The position numbers and the translations under genes were made by a program. The notes beneath the pieces are model-generated. The model worked only from the letters and a program-made list of their open reading frames with translations. It was not told the DNA's origin and did no database searches. From assembly GCA_017417215.1 (NCBI GenBank), contig JAFPZP010000050.1:1-64000 (forward strand): DNA of 64,000 nucleotides. The letters run 5' to 3'. The first letter of the stretch is position 1. Every line of letters starts with the position of its first letter. Positions 53,578 to 62,719 of this stretch are shown piece after piece. The DNA is from Candidatus Rifleibacteriota bacterium. Lineage in GTDB: Bacteria > Muiribacteriota > Ozemobacteria > Ozemobacterales > Ozemobacteraceae.

Positions 53578-54528
53578 ATGAAATTGAGATTGATTCTTGC
53601 AATCACATTACTTGTTGCTTTGATGTCTGGTTCTTTGTGTGCAGCTCCTTTGACTATCGGTATTGTTCTCTCTACTGGTGGTCTTAATGACGGATCTTTC
53701 AACGATGCTGCTTATGAAGGCGTAATGCTTCTTAGAAAAGAAGGAGCATTGGTAGAAGTCGTAGATCCAGGTTCTATTAGCGGTATTGAACCTGCTTTAA
53801 GATATTTCTGCAAAAGAAAACTTGATATGGTTTGCGCAGTTGGTCTTTTTGCTAACGAAGCTGTAAGACATGTTTCTAACGAATTTCCTGATACAAAAAT
53901 AGTTCTTATAGATTCTGTTGTTTCTGCTCCGAATGTTCTTTCTATTCTTTTTGATGAAGAACAGGGCTCTTTTTTCGCAGGTGCATTTGCTGCTCTTGTA
54001 AGTAAAAAAGAATGTGTTGGATTCTTAGGTGGAATGGAATCTCCAATGATAGCTGGTTTTGAAAAAGGTTTCAAAAGCGGCGCTACATTTGTAAATCCAA
54101 AGATTAAATTGGTTTCCAAATACTTGGGAACTACTCCAGATGCTTTTGATATGGTTGATAAGGCAGAAAAAGTTGGCACTGAAATCAATCAAGAAGGTGC
54201 AGATATTATTTATCATGCTGCAGGAAAAAGTGGATTGGGTTTGATTACTGCTGCTAGAAGAGGTGATTTCTTCGTAATCGGTGTTGACTCTGATCAGAGT
54301 AAAACTGCTCCTGGTAAAGTAGCTGCAAGCGTTGTAAAAAGAATCGATATTGCTTTGGTTAAAGCAGTAGAAGTTCTTAAGAAGGGTAGCTTCAATGGCG
54401 GCGTTTGGACATTAGGTCTTCAGGATCATGGTATTGAATTGGCTTATTCTAGATTCAACCGTGATTTGATTACTCATGAAATCAGCCTTAAACTTGACGA
54501 AATTGAAGATTTCTTAATTAACAAATAA
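53578..54528 (+). CDS. BMP/Med-family substrate-binding protein
   Basis: This protein of about 316 residues starts MKLRLILAITLLVALMSG with a cleavable signal peptide. A BMP/PnrA fold follows: GLNDGSFNDAAYEG, GFLGGMESPMIAGFEKGF, GADIIYHAAGKSGLG and VIGVDSDQS. These proteins bind purine nucleosides for ABC uptake or act in signalling. A GTG three codons upstream is possible, but this ATG sits eight bases after GGAG. No permease genes follow. It lacks a lipoprotein Cys. Confidence 0.9.
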   Translation: MKLRLILAITLLVALMSGSLCAAPLTIGIVLSTGGLNDGSFNDAAYEGVMLLRKEGALVEVVDPGSISGIEPALRYFCKRKLDMVCAVGLFANEAVRHVSNEFPDTKIVLIDSVVSAPNVLSILFDEEQGSFFAGAFAALVSKKECVGFLGGMESPMIAGFEKGFKSGATFVNPKIKLVSKYLGTTPDAFDMVDKAEKVGTEINQEGADIIYHAAGKSGLGLITAARRGDFFVIGVDSDQSKTAPGKVAASVVKRIDIALVKAVEVLKKGSFNGGVWTLGLQDHGIELAYSRFNRDLITHEISLKLDEIEDFLINK

Positions 54529-54540
54529 TATATTTGAAAT

Positions 54541-54598
54541 AAAAAAACACCCTGTGTACAAAAAATATAATGAAAACTCTTGCGGGGTGTTTTTTTTA
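54541..54598 (+). terminator. Intrinsic terminator
   Basis: ACACCC with an upstream A-run pairs with GGGTGT and a T-run across a 32-base loop. It closes the BMP-family gene. Confidence 0.6.
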
Positions 54599-54663
54599 TC
54601 TATATAATTATAGTAATTATTATAAGTATTTTTTATAAGTCTATAAGCTAGGAGGTCTCTATT

Positions 54664-55392
54664 ATGTTGACTTTGACTTATAACAGACGCCAAGGTTTAT
54701 CTATTCTCTTGGTTCTCTCAATGATTTTCTCTATGTGGTTAACTGTTTCTCCAATGAATCAAGCTGATGCTGGTATTCTTAGTGCTGTCGGCGGAATAGC
54801 AAAATCCTTGTTCGTAAATGTCGGAGCTTTAGCAGCTGGTGCAATGACTGCTGTTGTTGGTGCCGCTGTAGGTGGTGGACCTCTTGGTATGGCTATAGGT
54901 GGTGTAGCAGGCTTCTTTATCGGCAAAAAAGTTTTGAATTGGACAACTTCAAGCGTTGCTAATTTTGCTACTGTAGCAGGTGCTATTGGTGGTGGCTTGC
55001 TTTGTGCCGGTATGGGTTTCCCAATGTTGGCTATTGGTATACTTGGCGGTGGTTTAGTTTCTAGACTTCTTGTTAAAGGCGTTAGTGCTCTTGTTAAAAA
55101 AGTAACAGGTGGAAAATCTTTACTTATCAAGAAATCTGATGTTGTAACAGAAGAAGCTTTGGAAGAAAATGCTAAAATCGCTGCTTATGTTAATTCTCTT
55201 GAAAAGAATACTCCAGCTGCAGACCCAAATAAAGTAGAAGACTCTCAGACTGCTTATAATAATTATCTTGAAGCTTATGAAAAATACGTAGAATGCACTC
55301 AAAAAGGTGATCAGAAGGGCGCTCAGGCCGCTTTTGAATCATATAGAACTAATATGAGTCTTTACCATGCTTTGATTAAAGAAGGTAAATAA
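54664..55392 (+). CDS. Glycine-rich (glycine zipper) membrane protein
   Basis: This 242-residue protein has a signal peptide ending near NQADA. Several Gly/Ala-rich hydrophobic stretches follow (GALAAGAMTAVVGAAVGGG, GGVAGFFIG, GAIGGGLL). The C-terminal 80 residues are charged and helical. The repeated small residues fit glycine-zipper membrane proteins. Function unknown. It has an AGGAGG ribosome site and its own terminator, so it forms a single-gene unit. Confidence 0.6.
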   Translation: MLTLTYNRRQGLSILLVLSMIFSMWLTVSPMNQADAGILSAVGGIAKSLFVNVGALAAGAMTAVVGAAVGGGPLGMAIGGVAGFFIGKKVLNWTTSSVANFATVAGAIGGGLLCAGMGFPMLAIGILGGGLVSRLLVKGVSALVKKVTGGKSLLIKKSDVVTEEALEENAKIAAYVNSLEKNTPAADPNKVEDSQTAYNNYLEAYEKYVECTQKGDQKGAQAAFESYRTNMSLYHALIKEGK

Positions 55393-55421
55393 TTACCTAG
55401 CCAAAATCTATTTAAGTAGAT

Positions 55422-55455
55422 AAAAACCGACTTGAATTTCAAGTCGGTTTTTTTT
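55422..55455 (+). terminator. Intrinsic terminator
   Basis: AAAAACCGACTTGAA pairs with its complement over a very short loop and ends in a T-run. Confidence 0.9.
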
Positions 55456-55529
55456 AATCGAAAAAAGGTTGAATTTTTTCTCTGCTAGTACTATACTTCA
55501 AACGATTGTTTATAAGCTTTGGAGTTATT

Positions 55530-55715
55530 ATGGCAGTTAATTTAGACTTCATCTCTGATATTGCTTGTATTGAATGCGGTGGTAATTTAGATTACATTCA
55601 AAAACAAGAATGTCTAAGATGTAAAAAATGCCATAAAGAATATGCCATAATAGAAGGTATTCCTATTATGGGGGGCATTGATGATCGTGTAGATGACCCT
55701 GAGGCTTATAAATAA
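55530..55715 (+). CDS. Trm112/YcaR-like zinc ribbon protein
   Basis: This 61-residue protein has two Cys pairs (CIEC and CKKC) and the ending EGIPIMGGIDDR. That fits Trm112p-like/UPF0434 proteins, which serve as small zinc partners of methyltransferases. A TTG 24 bases upstream gives a longer form, but this ATG has GGAG six bases before it and matches the family's short N-terminus. It lies 42 bases before asnS. Confidence 0.75.
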   Translation: MAVNLDFISDIACIECGGNLDYIQKQECLRCKKCHKEYAIIEGIPIMGGIDDRVDDPEAYK

Positions 55716-55757
55716 TATATTTCTGGCTATAAAAGCTTTGTAAACAAAGGAAATTCT

Positions 55758-57107
55758 ATGAAAGAATACACCCCAATAGCTGATTTTAAAAATCATGTTG
55801 GCGAAGAAGTAACAATCGCTGGTTGGTGTTACAACAAGCGTAGCTCTAAAAAGCTTTACTTCATCATCGTAAGAGATGGTAGTGCAATGTGCCAGTGTGT
55901 TGCTTTCCTACCAAATCTTTCTGAAGAAATCGCTAAAATTTGTGAAGAAATCAACCAAGAAACCTCTGTTATCGTTACTGGTAAAGTAAAAAAAGATGAC
56001 CGTCAAATTGGTGGTTATGAACTTGAATTAACTAATATTAAAATAGTTTCTCAGAGTGTTGATTATCCAATTAGTCCAAAAGAACATGGTGTTGCTTTCC
56101 TTATGGAAAACAGACATTTGTGGCTACGTTCTAAGAGACAGCATGCTATTCTTCGCATCCGCCATAATATTGTTATGGCAATTCGTAATTTCTTTAATGA
56201 ACGCGGTTTTATAAATGTTGATGCTCCAATATTTACTCCAAATGCTGCTGAAGGAACAACTAATCTTTTTGAAACAGAATATTTTGATCAGAAAGCTTAT
56301 TTGTCTCAGAGTGGTCAGCTTTATATGGAAGCTGCTGCTATGGCATTCGGTAAGGTTTACTGCTTCGGTCCTACATTCAGAGCAGAAAAGAGCAAAACCA
56401 GACGCCATCTTACTGAATTCTGGATGGTTGAACCAGAAGTTGCCTACATGGAACTCGCTGAAGATATGGAATTAGCTGAACAGTTCGTTGAAAGTGTTGT
56501 TCAACACGTTGTTAAGAACTGTGAAGAAGAACTTAAAACTCTGGAACGCGACGTTGAAAAACTCAAAAAGATTAAAGCCCCATTCTATAGAATGTCTTAT
56601 GATGAAGCTTGTGAATTTTTAGCTCAGAAGAAGAAAGAATACGCTGCTTCTGATGATGAAGAAAAACGCAAACTTGCTGAAGATATCCTTAAGGGCGGTG
56701 TTGGTGATGATCTTGGCGCTGCAGATGAAACAGTTATTGGTATCAATCATGACAAGCCAGTTATGATTCACCGTTATCCAAGTGAAGTTAAGGCTTTCTA
56801 TATGAAGGAAGATCCGGAACACAAAGGCCGTGTTCTCTGCTTCGATATGATTGCTCCTGAAGGTTATGGCGAAATAATTGGCGCTAGCGAACGTGAAGCT
56901 GATATAGAAGTTCTTGAATCAAAGATTAAAAAAGCTGGCATGAGCCTAGAACCATTCAAATGGTATCTTGATATAAGACGCTATGGCTCAGTTCCTCATT
57001 CTGGTTTCGGCTTAGGCATTGAAAGAACAGTAGCTTGGATTTGTAGCCTGACTCACGTTAGAGAAACAATCCCATTCCCCAGAATGATGGATAAGATTTG
57101 GCCGTGA
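55758..57107 (+). CDS. asnS: Asparaginyl-tRNA synthetase
   Basis: This 449-residue class IIb synthetase has an N-terminal OB anticodon domain ([16 protein letters not shown]). It also has motif 2 ([24 protein letters not shown]) and motif 3 ([16 protein letters not shown]). The ending [10 protein letters not shown] is typical of AsnRS and separates it from AspRS. It charges tRNA-Asn directly. An AAAGGAA ribosome site is present and two terminators follow. Confidence 0.95.
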   Translation: MKEYTPIADFKNHVGEEVTIAGWCYNKRSSKKLYFIIVRDGSAMCQCVAFLPNLSEEIAKICEEINQETSVIVTGKVKKDDRQIGGYELELTNIKIVSQSVDYPISPKEHGVAFLMENRHLWLRSKRQHAILRIRHNIVMAIRNFFNERGFINVDAPIFTPNAAEGTTNLFETEYFDQKAYLSQSGQLYMEAAAMAFGKVYCFGPTFRAEKSKTRRHLTEFWMVEPEVAYMELAEDMELAEQFVESVVQHVVKNCEEELKTLERDVEKLKKIKAPFYRMSYDEACEFLAQKKKEYAASDDEEKRKLAEDILKGGVGDDLGAADETVIGINHDKPVMIHRYPSEVKAFYMKEDPEHKGRVLCFDMIAPEGYGEIIGASEREADIEVLESKIKKAGMSLEPFKWYLDIRRYGSVPHSGFGLGIERTVAWICSLTHVRETIPFPRMMDKIWP

Positions 57108-57122
57108 TTTTAAATATCCGCT

Positions 57123-57160
57123 AAAAAAGCCTCAATCTATTTATGATTGAGGCTTTTTTA
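57123..57160 (+). terminator. Intrinsic terminator of asnS
   Basis: A 14-bp stem (AAAAAGCCTCAATC with its complement) with a seven-base loop ends in a T-run. Confidence 0.9.
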
Positions 57161-57190
57161 TGCTCGATTTTTGAATCTTTAAAAGCAATA

Positions 57191-57226
57191 AAAAAAGGCT
57201 TAGATAAGTTTATCTAAGCCTTTTTT
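57191..57226 (-). terminator. Intrinsic terminator of the leucine-rich protein gene
   Basis: A 16-bp perfect stem with a four-base loop and A/T runs on both sides can work in either direction. It lies 15 bases beyond the stop of the minus-strand gene. Confidence 0.85.
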
Positions 57227-57240
57227 AACGATTGCTTATT

Positions 57241-58650
57241 TTACCACATGTTTACATACATGCTCTTGGAATCTTTAAGTTCTTTAACTAAATCTTCGCT
57301 GATTGCGCCCTTAGATAAAGTAACTCTTGTTTTGTCTGGTAATTCTTTTAAGAAATCGTAATTAGCTATACCTTCGCATTTTTGGATGGTAAGACTTTCT
57401 AATTTTGGAAAACTCTTAGCTATGCTTGCTACATTAGCAACTTTCATTTCTCTGAGTTCAAGTTTTCTAGTTTGAGGAGCAACGATTGTAGCAACATCAA
57501 ATGCTTTATCGTTATTAGTATTTACTTTGTTAAGAATGATTTCTTCTAAGTCTTCACCAGTTTTGCTCAAATCTTTGATTTCAACTTTTTCAAAGGATAC
57601 TTTTTTAAGATTTTTCATATTGGCAAGGATTGAAGTATCTATAGCGGTTTCTGGAGAATTGTGGTCTTTAATATCTTTAATATATAATTCTCTCATGTTG
57701 GTAAGATTGCCAAGACCGTCAATATTAGTCAATACGTCAATACCTTCAAGAGTTAATTCTTTCAAAGTTTTGGCTTTTCCTAACTTAGCACCGTCGATTT
57801 TCTTACGATGAGACCAGAATCTGATTTTTTCAATAGTTGAATTTTCTAAGGTTTCAAGGTCATCAATATCTTCGCCTAAGAACTTGAGTGATTTGATATT
57901 TGGTAGATCTTTCAGGAAAGCTACAGAAGTCATTTTTGTTAAACCAGCATGAATATTAACCAAAGATTTGATTTCTGCAAGTTTGTTATAGTCAAGTTCT
58001 GCACCTTCGTTTGGCTTTGTTGCATAAACACAAATATCTCTTAATTTGGTTAAAGGAGCTAAGTGGCTGAAATCATCTACGTTAGTTCCGTAAAGGTCTA
58101 AGTCTTCAACGTTAACCAAAGTCTTTAATGGGCTTATTGTATTGTTTTGAATAGTGCTCATATAAGTACTAACTTTTTTCAAATTAGTGCAAGTGGAAAG
58201 AGGAGTTAAGTCTTTTATTATTGTGCTGCTCATTCTGAATTCAACAAGTTTTGTGTTGCCAGTTAATGCAGATAAGTCCATTGGTTCTTTAAAATCCCAA
58301 GTTCCGCTGTAGCTTATTTCTTCAAGATTTGGCATTTCTTTGACAAAATCAAGGTTTGTAAGATTGACACTGTTAAAACTTAGCTTTTTTACATTTGGGA
58401 AAGTTTTAATAGCTTTTAAAGCTTGTTCTGCAGGAACTTTATAAAAAGATAAGGAAGCTTTAGCATAATCAGCACTTTTGTTGCTTTCAAATTTTTCTTT
58501 TACCTGAGCAATAATTTCATCTGAACAATCTTCATTTATGCTCATAGAAGTTGAGTAGGCACTCCAAGAAGGTGAAGCCTGAAGAGTAGAAGCACCAGCA
58601 AGAATTGCTGCTGAAACAAATGCTATTGCAGATAACTTTTTAAAATTCAT
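57241..58650 (-). CDS. Exported leucine-rich repeat protein
   Basis: This 469-residue protein has a signal peptide (cut near LQASPSW). About fifteen leucine-rich repeats of 20-25 residues follow: LSFNSVNLTNLDFV, LEEISYSG, LVEFRMSST, NVEDLDLYGTNVDDFSHLAPL, MRELYIKDI. Repeats of this kind resemble internalin-type, protein-binding LRRs. No anchor domain is seen at the C-terminus, so it may be periplasmic or secreted. TAGGAGA ribosome site. Confidence 0.85.
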   Translation of the reverse strand: MNFKKLSAIAFVSAAILAGASTLQASPSWSAYSTSMSINEDCSDEIIAQVKEKFESNKSADYAKASLSFYKVPAEQALKAIKTFPNVKKLSFNSVNLTNLDFVKEMPNLEEISYSGTWDFKEPMDLSALTGNTKLVEFRMSSTIIKDLTPLSTCTNLKKVSTYMSTIQNNTISPLKTLVNVEDLDLYGTNVDDFSHLAPLTKLRDICVYATKPNEGAELDYNKLAEIKSLVNIHAGLTKMTSVAFLKDLPNIKSLKFLGEDIDDLETLENSTIEKIRFWSHRKKIDGAKLGKAKTLKELTLEGIDVLTNIDGLGNLTNMRELYIKDIKDHNSPETAIDTSILANMKNLKKVSFEKVEIKDLSKTGEDLEEIILNKVNTNNDKAFDVATIVAPQTRKLELREMKVANVASIAKSFPKLESLTIQKCEGIANYDFLKELPDKTRVTLSKGAISEDLVKELKDSKSMYVNMW

Positions 58651-58804
58651 TTTCTTCTCCTAAAAAATATTTTTTATAGTTATATTACTAAGTTTAAATA
58701 ATATCAATATTTTTATTTTCGAAATCAAATATAATATTTCCGCTTGGAATTAGCACAAGATTTATCTTGCTATAATTGAATTAATGAAATAGAATACCAA
58801 CGTT

Positions 58805-60496
58805 ATGAATAATAAAGATTCTGCAGAAAATAATGGCTTTTTCGATAAGATTTATAGATTATTTGGCTCATTACCTTTTGGAATGTTGGTAATAGTAGCT
58901 ATTATTATTTCTTTATCTTTACTTTATGCAGAAACCTATATTTACAATCTTGTAGAAACCGTCCCACCTTGGATAGCACATATTAATGATTTCTTCACAT
59001 ATATTTTTGTTGTAGAAATTGTTTTGTTATTAATTAATATAGGGCAGAGAATAGACCAGCAACAGAAAAACAGAATTATAACAAAATTAAAGCATTTCGT
59101 TGATTCTCCTCAATTCGGTATAACCGTTATGGTCCTTATTTTGGTTTCCGTTGCTTTAATTTTTTCTGAATTATTTATTTATGGCGGGAATGAAGAAAAA
59201 GTTCCTAAATTAATAATTCAAATAAATGAATGGTTAACTTATATATTTATCGTAGAATTGATTTTGAGATGGATTGTTAGCTATTCTACTCATAATTTTT
59301 TGGCAAATTACTGGATAGATATGCTGGCTGTTATGCCTACATTCAGAATTTTCAGAATAGGACGTGTTTTAAGAATACTTAGAGTCTTAAGACTATTCCG
59401 TGTATTTTCAATCGGTTCCGAATTTACAAGAAAGTTCAGATTATTTGGTAGATTATTTGAAGGAAGATTAACCGAAATCGGTATTATTTCCAGTTTTGGT
59501 ATTTTTGCGATATTCTTTGGTGCTGTGGGCCTGTCTCAGTTTGAAATAGGTAAAGAATCTGAGATAAGTAGCGTTTCCGATGCTTTTTGGAAGTCTTTAT
59601 TCTCGTTAATGTCTGGCGAATATGCTGACTATCCACAGACTCTCGGCGGTAAAATCGTTTTCCTGATTCTTTTGATTTTCGAAATGGGCATCTTTGCAAT
59701 GCTCACAGGTACTTTTTCAGCTATTATGATGGATAAAATCAAGGAGACAACAATGCATAAACATACTGATCCTGAAGAATTAAATAATCATATTATTATT
59801 TGTGGCTTTGGACAAAAAACCATTATTCTCGCAAGAGAGTTTTTAATAGACCCTATTTTTGAAGATTCTGAAATCCTTATTATATCTGAAAAAGCAAATA
59901 TGATGGAAGAACTGGAACAGCATAACATCGATACTAATAGAGTTAGTATTCTTAACGAAGACTTTACTAGTATTTCTGCTTTAAATAAGGCTGGCGTAGA
60001 AAAAGCTAGACTGGCTGTTATTACATCAGAAAGCAATGGAGTTCGTTCAACTCAGGATGTAGATGCTAGAACAATTCTTGCTGCATTAACTATTGAAAAG
60101 CTTAACCCCAAAATCCATACTTCCGCAGAAATATATAACGAAGAATTTGCAAGCCATCTTAAAATGGGTGGTGTTGAAGATGTTGTTATTCAAGGTGAAG
60201 TTTCTGGTAAACTATTAGCAAGAATCTCAATGCATGAAGGTTTGCTGGCCTTTTTCAAAGACCTTCTTTCTACCGATTCTGGTAATACATTAGATTTTAT
60301 TCTTGCCACACAAGATTATGCAGGAAAAAGATATATTGATGTTGTCAGAGAACTTCACGAAACCAAAGGTTTCACACTTGTTGGAGTTAAACCGTATAAT
60401 CAGGAAGTAATCGTTAATCCTAAAGAAAGAATTATTGCTGCAAACGATGAACTTTTGGTTATAAGTCCTATTTCTTCTAGAAAGGAATTAAAATGA
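58805..60496 (+). CDS. Voltage-sensor ion channel with RCK (TrkA-N) domain
   Basis: This 563-residue protein has N-terminal membrane helices, a voltage-sensor helix rich in Arg (RVLRILRVLRLFR, about residues 190-205) and a pore region. A cytosolic RCK part begins at about residue 330 (HIIICGFGQKTIILAREF) with a TrkA-C-like end. Two similar helix hairpins lie before S3, suggesting a duplication. The selectivity filter is odd: where TTVGYGD is expected the sequence reads LMSGEYAD. RCK domains gate potassium channels in response to nucleotides or ions. It overlaps the following HD gene by four bases. No clear ribosome site is present. Confidence 0.82.
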   Translation: MNNKDSAENNGFFDKIYRLFGSLPFGMLVIVAIIISLSLLYAETYIYNLVETVPPWIAHINDFFTYIFVVEIVLLLINIGQRIDQQQKNRIITKLKHFVDSPQFGITVMVLILVSVALIFSELFIYGGNEEKVPKLIIQINEWLTYIFIVELILRWIVSYSTHNFLANYWIDMLAVMPTFRIFRIGRVLRILRVLRLFRVFSIGSEFTRKFRLFGRLFEGRLTEIGIISSFGIFAIFFGAVGLSQFEIGKESEISSVSDAFWKSLFSLMSGEYADYPQTLGGKIVFLILLIFEMGIFAMLTGTFSAIMMDKIKETTMHKHTDPEELNNHIIICGFGQKTIILAREFLIDPIFEDSEILIISEKANMMEELEQHNIDTNRVSILNEDFTSISALNKAGVEKARLAVITSESNGVRSTQDVDARTILAALTIEKLNPKIHTSAEIYNEEFASHLKMGGVEDVVIQGEVSGKLLARISMHEGLLAFFKDLLSTDSGNTLDFILATQDYAGKRYIDVVRELHETKGFTLVGVKPYNQEVIVNPKERIIAANDELLVISPISSRKELK

Positions 60497-61740
60497 GAAA
60501 TATTAAGTATATAGCCGCACTGTTTTTAACTTGTTTTGCAAATTATAGTCTTGCTGCAAATCTTCCAAATGATTTAAAAGCAATTAATGACAAAGCTTTA
60601 ACATTAACTAGTGATGATTATTCGGCTGGCAAGAAGACCGCAATTAAAGACGTTGAATACCTTAGTGATTTTACAAATCATACTCAGGAACACGTTTTGA
60701 TGGTTGCTGATAAATCATTAGAAATAATGGATTCTTTCGGAAAAGCTATTAGAATGGGAACTTTTCAAAAGAACAATAGCTTTAACAAAAATGCTCAAGA
60801 TCCTAATAGAGTTAATTTCGGCATTGGAACAATAAATAGTGCAACAGTATTGATGGCTTCATTATATCATGACTCAGGAATGAAAGCCGGCGGATATGTG
60901 TTAGATAAAGAAGGCAACGTTGTTCTTGATGAAAGTGGAAAACCTAAAAAAGCTTCCGATGGTAATGATGTAAGAAAAAATCACGCTTTAAATTCTTCTA
61001 TAATAGTTTTAACAGATAGAGAATTCTGGAAAGAATATGATGTAGATATAGACGTAGCTTGTTTACTTTGTTTTGCTCATAGTAAATCTACAAGCGGAGT
61101 AAGAGATTTAAGCAGTAAATCTGACTGGCTCAAAGGTTTTGACAAACTTGAAAGAACCATAAAAGCATATAATTCTGAACATGAAAATAAAATCTATTTC
61201 AATAGAAAAAGATTTGAAAATGATGATGAATTGCTTAGTGCTCTTTCTACAGCAGCTTTAGCTATTAGATTAGGCGATGTTAGCAGAGATTCTGGGAAAC
61301 ATGCTAAATCTCAGAGCGATGGAGAAATAGTAGTCTATAAATCAACTGTTAATTCTTTGGCTGATGATGCTCCAGGCGAAGCCCAGAATGCAAGAGTTTA
61401 TAACTACAGAACCGGTTTCGTTAAAAGCTTGTTCTCTAGACAAATTCATATTGGGGAACAAAACAATGTTTTGAATCATACCTTAGTAGATGAAAATGAT
61501 AAAGTTTACCATGAAATGACAATGGATGATGGTAATTACGCTCCTTATTCTACTTTCCAAAACGTTATTGAACATTGCGGTGAATTAGAATCAGCTCCAG
61601 ATGCAGATATTTATATAAGAATCGTCTTTAAAAACGATGTAACTCAGCATTATAAAAATGTATACAACAAGATGAGACAGGCTTATTATGATAACAAAGG
61701 CCCCAAGGCAATAAAAATTGTTTATGAATGGGAAAAATAA
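60493..61740 (+). CDS. Exported HD-domain protein
   Basis: This 415-residue protein has a signal peptide ending near LAANLP. An HD-type phosphohydrolase domain follows: H63/H67, SLYHDSG with H126 and D127, RKNHALNSS, AHSKSTSG and AIRLGDVSRDSG. The metal-ligand set looks complete. HD enzymes normally act on nucleotides in the cytosol, so an exported one is unusual. It is translationally coupled to the RCK channel gene. Substrate unknown. Confidence 0.72.
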   Translation: MRNIKYIAALFLTCFANYSLAANLPNDLKAINDKALTLTSDDYSAGKKTAIKDVEYLSDFTNHTQEHVLMVADKSLEIMDSFGKAIRMGTFQKNNSFNKNAQDPNRVNFGIGTINSATVLMASLYHDSGMKAGGYVLDKEGNVVLDESGKPKKASDGNDVRKNHALNSSIIVLTDREFWKEYDVDIDVACLLCFAHSKSTSGVRDLSSKSDWLKGFDKLERTIKAYNSEHENKIYFNRKRFENDDELLSALSTAALAIRLGDVSRDSGKHAKSQSDGEIVVYKSTVNSLADDAPGEAQNARVYNYRTGFVKSLFSRQIHIGEQNNVLNHTLVDENDKVYHEMTMDDGNYAPYSTFQNVIEHCGELESAPDADIYIRIVFKNDVTQHYKNVYNKMRQAYYDNKGPKAIKIVYEWEK

Positions 61741-61767
61741 TTAATATTTGTTATTATTTCTAAAATA

Positions 61768-61796
61768 AAAAAAACCGCTTAAAAAGCGGTTTTTTT
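61768..61796. terminator. Bidirectional intrinsic terminator
   Basis: A 13-bp stem (AAAAAAACCGCTT and its complement) with a three-base loop lies between the convergent HD-domain gene and trxA. Confidence 0.88.
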
Positions 61797-61811
61797 ATTG
61801 CTTGTCAGAAC

Positions 61812-62123
61812 TTATTTTATAAATTCTTCAAAAGCTTCTTTGGGTTTGAAACCTACAGAATTTCTAACAGCTTTGCCATTTTTAAATAGAATGACATTGG
61901 GAATACTTGATACTCCGAACATTGCTGCTAATTCTGGTTCTTCATCAACATTGACTTTGCCGACTTTTAAATCATTTTTATGTTCTTCAGCAATTTGTGA
62001 TATTACCGGACCTAACATCTGACATGGACCGCACCAAGCAGCCCAGAAATCGACCAATACTGGTTTGTCGGATTCTAAGACCTCTTTTTTGAAATTATTA
62101 TTAGTAATAGTTATTTCACTCAT
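61812..62123 (-). CDS. trxA: Thioredoxin
   Basis: This 103-residue thioredoxin has the active site WCGPC (C31, C34) and the cis-Pro loop SIPNVILFKNG. It reduces disulfides in the cytosol and may feed peroxide or superoxide defence. It lies near the desulfoferrodoxin gene on the same strand. Length is normal and no odd features are seen. Confidence 0.97.
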   Translation of the reverse strand: MSEITITNNNFKKEVLESDKPVLVDFWAAWCGPCQMLGPVISQIAEEHKNDLKVGKVNVDEEPELAAMFGVSSIPNVILFKNGKAVRNSVGFKPKEAFEEFIK

Positions 62124-62201
62124 TATTTTTACCTTTTCTTTTTAACAGCAATTAGAACCGCTTAAACAATTATGGCAATTCCAACAATTATAACCTAATT
62201 A

Positions 62202-62576
62202 TTATGCTTTCCAAAGAGAATGGAGGTTGCAGTAAGCGTAAACAGCTTCTACTTCATCACCTTCTAATAATGCAAATGTAACTTTTGGTGCCATTCCTGG
62301 TTTTAGAGCTTTGCGCTGATTGCCAAACTTGGTTTGAAGAGCTACCCATTCAATGTAGTGTTCTTCTGTCATTGGATGTTCAACTGAACCAACTGTAACA
62401 TTTACTTTGTTTTCTTTTACTTCATATACAGGTACATGCTTTTCTTGAGAAGCATCTGTTGTCCCTGGCTTTATTTCTTCCATTGCCTGACCGCAGCACA
62501 TAACTGGAACTCCAGTCTTTTTAACGATTGATATAATCTGACCGCAGCGAGCACATCTGTAAAACTTCATTTCCAT
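62202..62576 (-). CDS. dfx: Desulfoferrodoxin (class I superoxide reductase)
   Basis: This 124-residue protein has an N-terminal desulforedoxin domain with C8, C11, C27 and C28 binding one iron. The superoxide reductase domain follows, whose iron ligands appear as H47 (EKHVP), H67, H73, C116 and H119 (CNLHSLW). Lys46 next to H47 is also kept. It reduces superoxide without making oxygen, a trait of anaerobes. A strong AAAGGAG ribosome site is present. It lies upstream of trxA on the same strand. Confidence 0.96.
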   Translation of the reverse strand: MEMKFYRCARCGQIISIVKKTGVPVMCCGQAMEEIKPGTTDASQEKHVPVYEVKENKVNVTVGSVEHPMTEEHYIEWVALQTKFGNQRKALKPGMAPKVTFALLEGDEVEAVYAYCNLHSLWKA

Positions 62577-62719
62577 GTTAGTCTCTCCTTTTGTTGTTTT
62601 TAAGTCTAATTCATAATAGCATAACTTTATTCTTTTTTTAATGCTTTTTTATTTCTTTTGTTTTAAAATGAATATAAAATATTGGAATGAATATAAACTA
62701 TTTCTGTAAGAGGTATTAA

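Noticed and set aside
54664-55392. Glycine-rich protein as a bacteriocin or pore toxin
   Set aside because: It has a normal signal peptide, a charged C-terminal domain and no immunity or export genes nearby.
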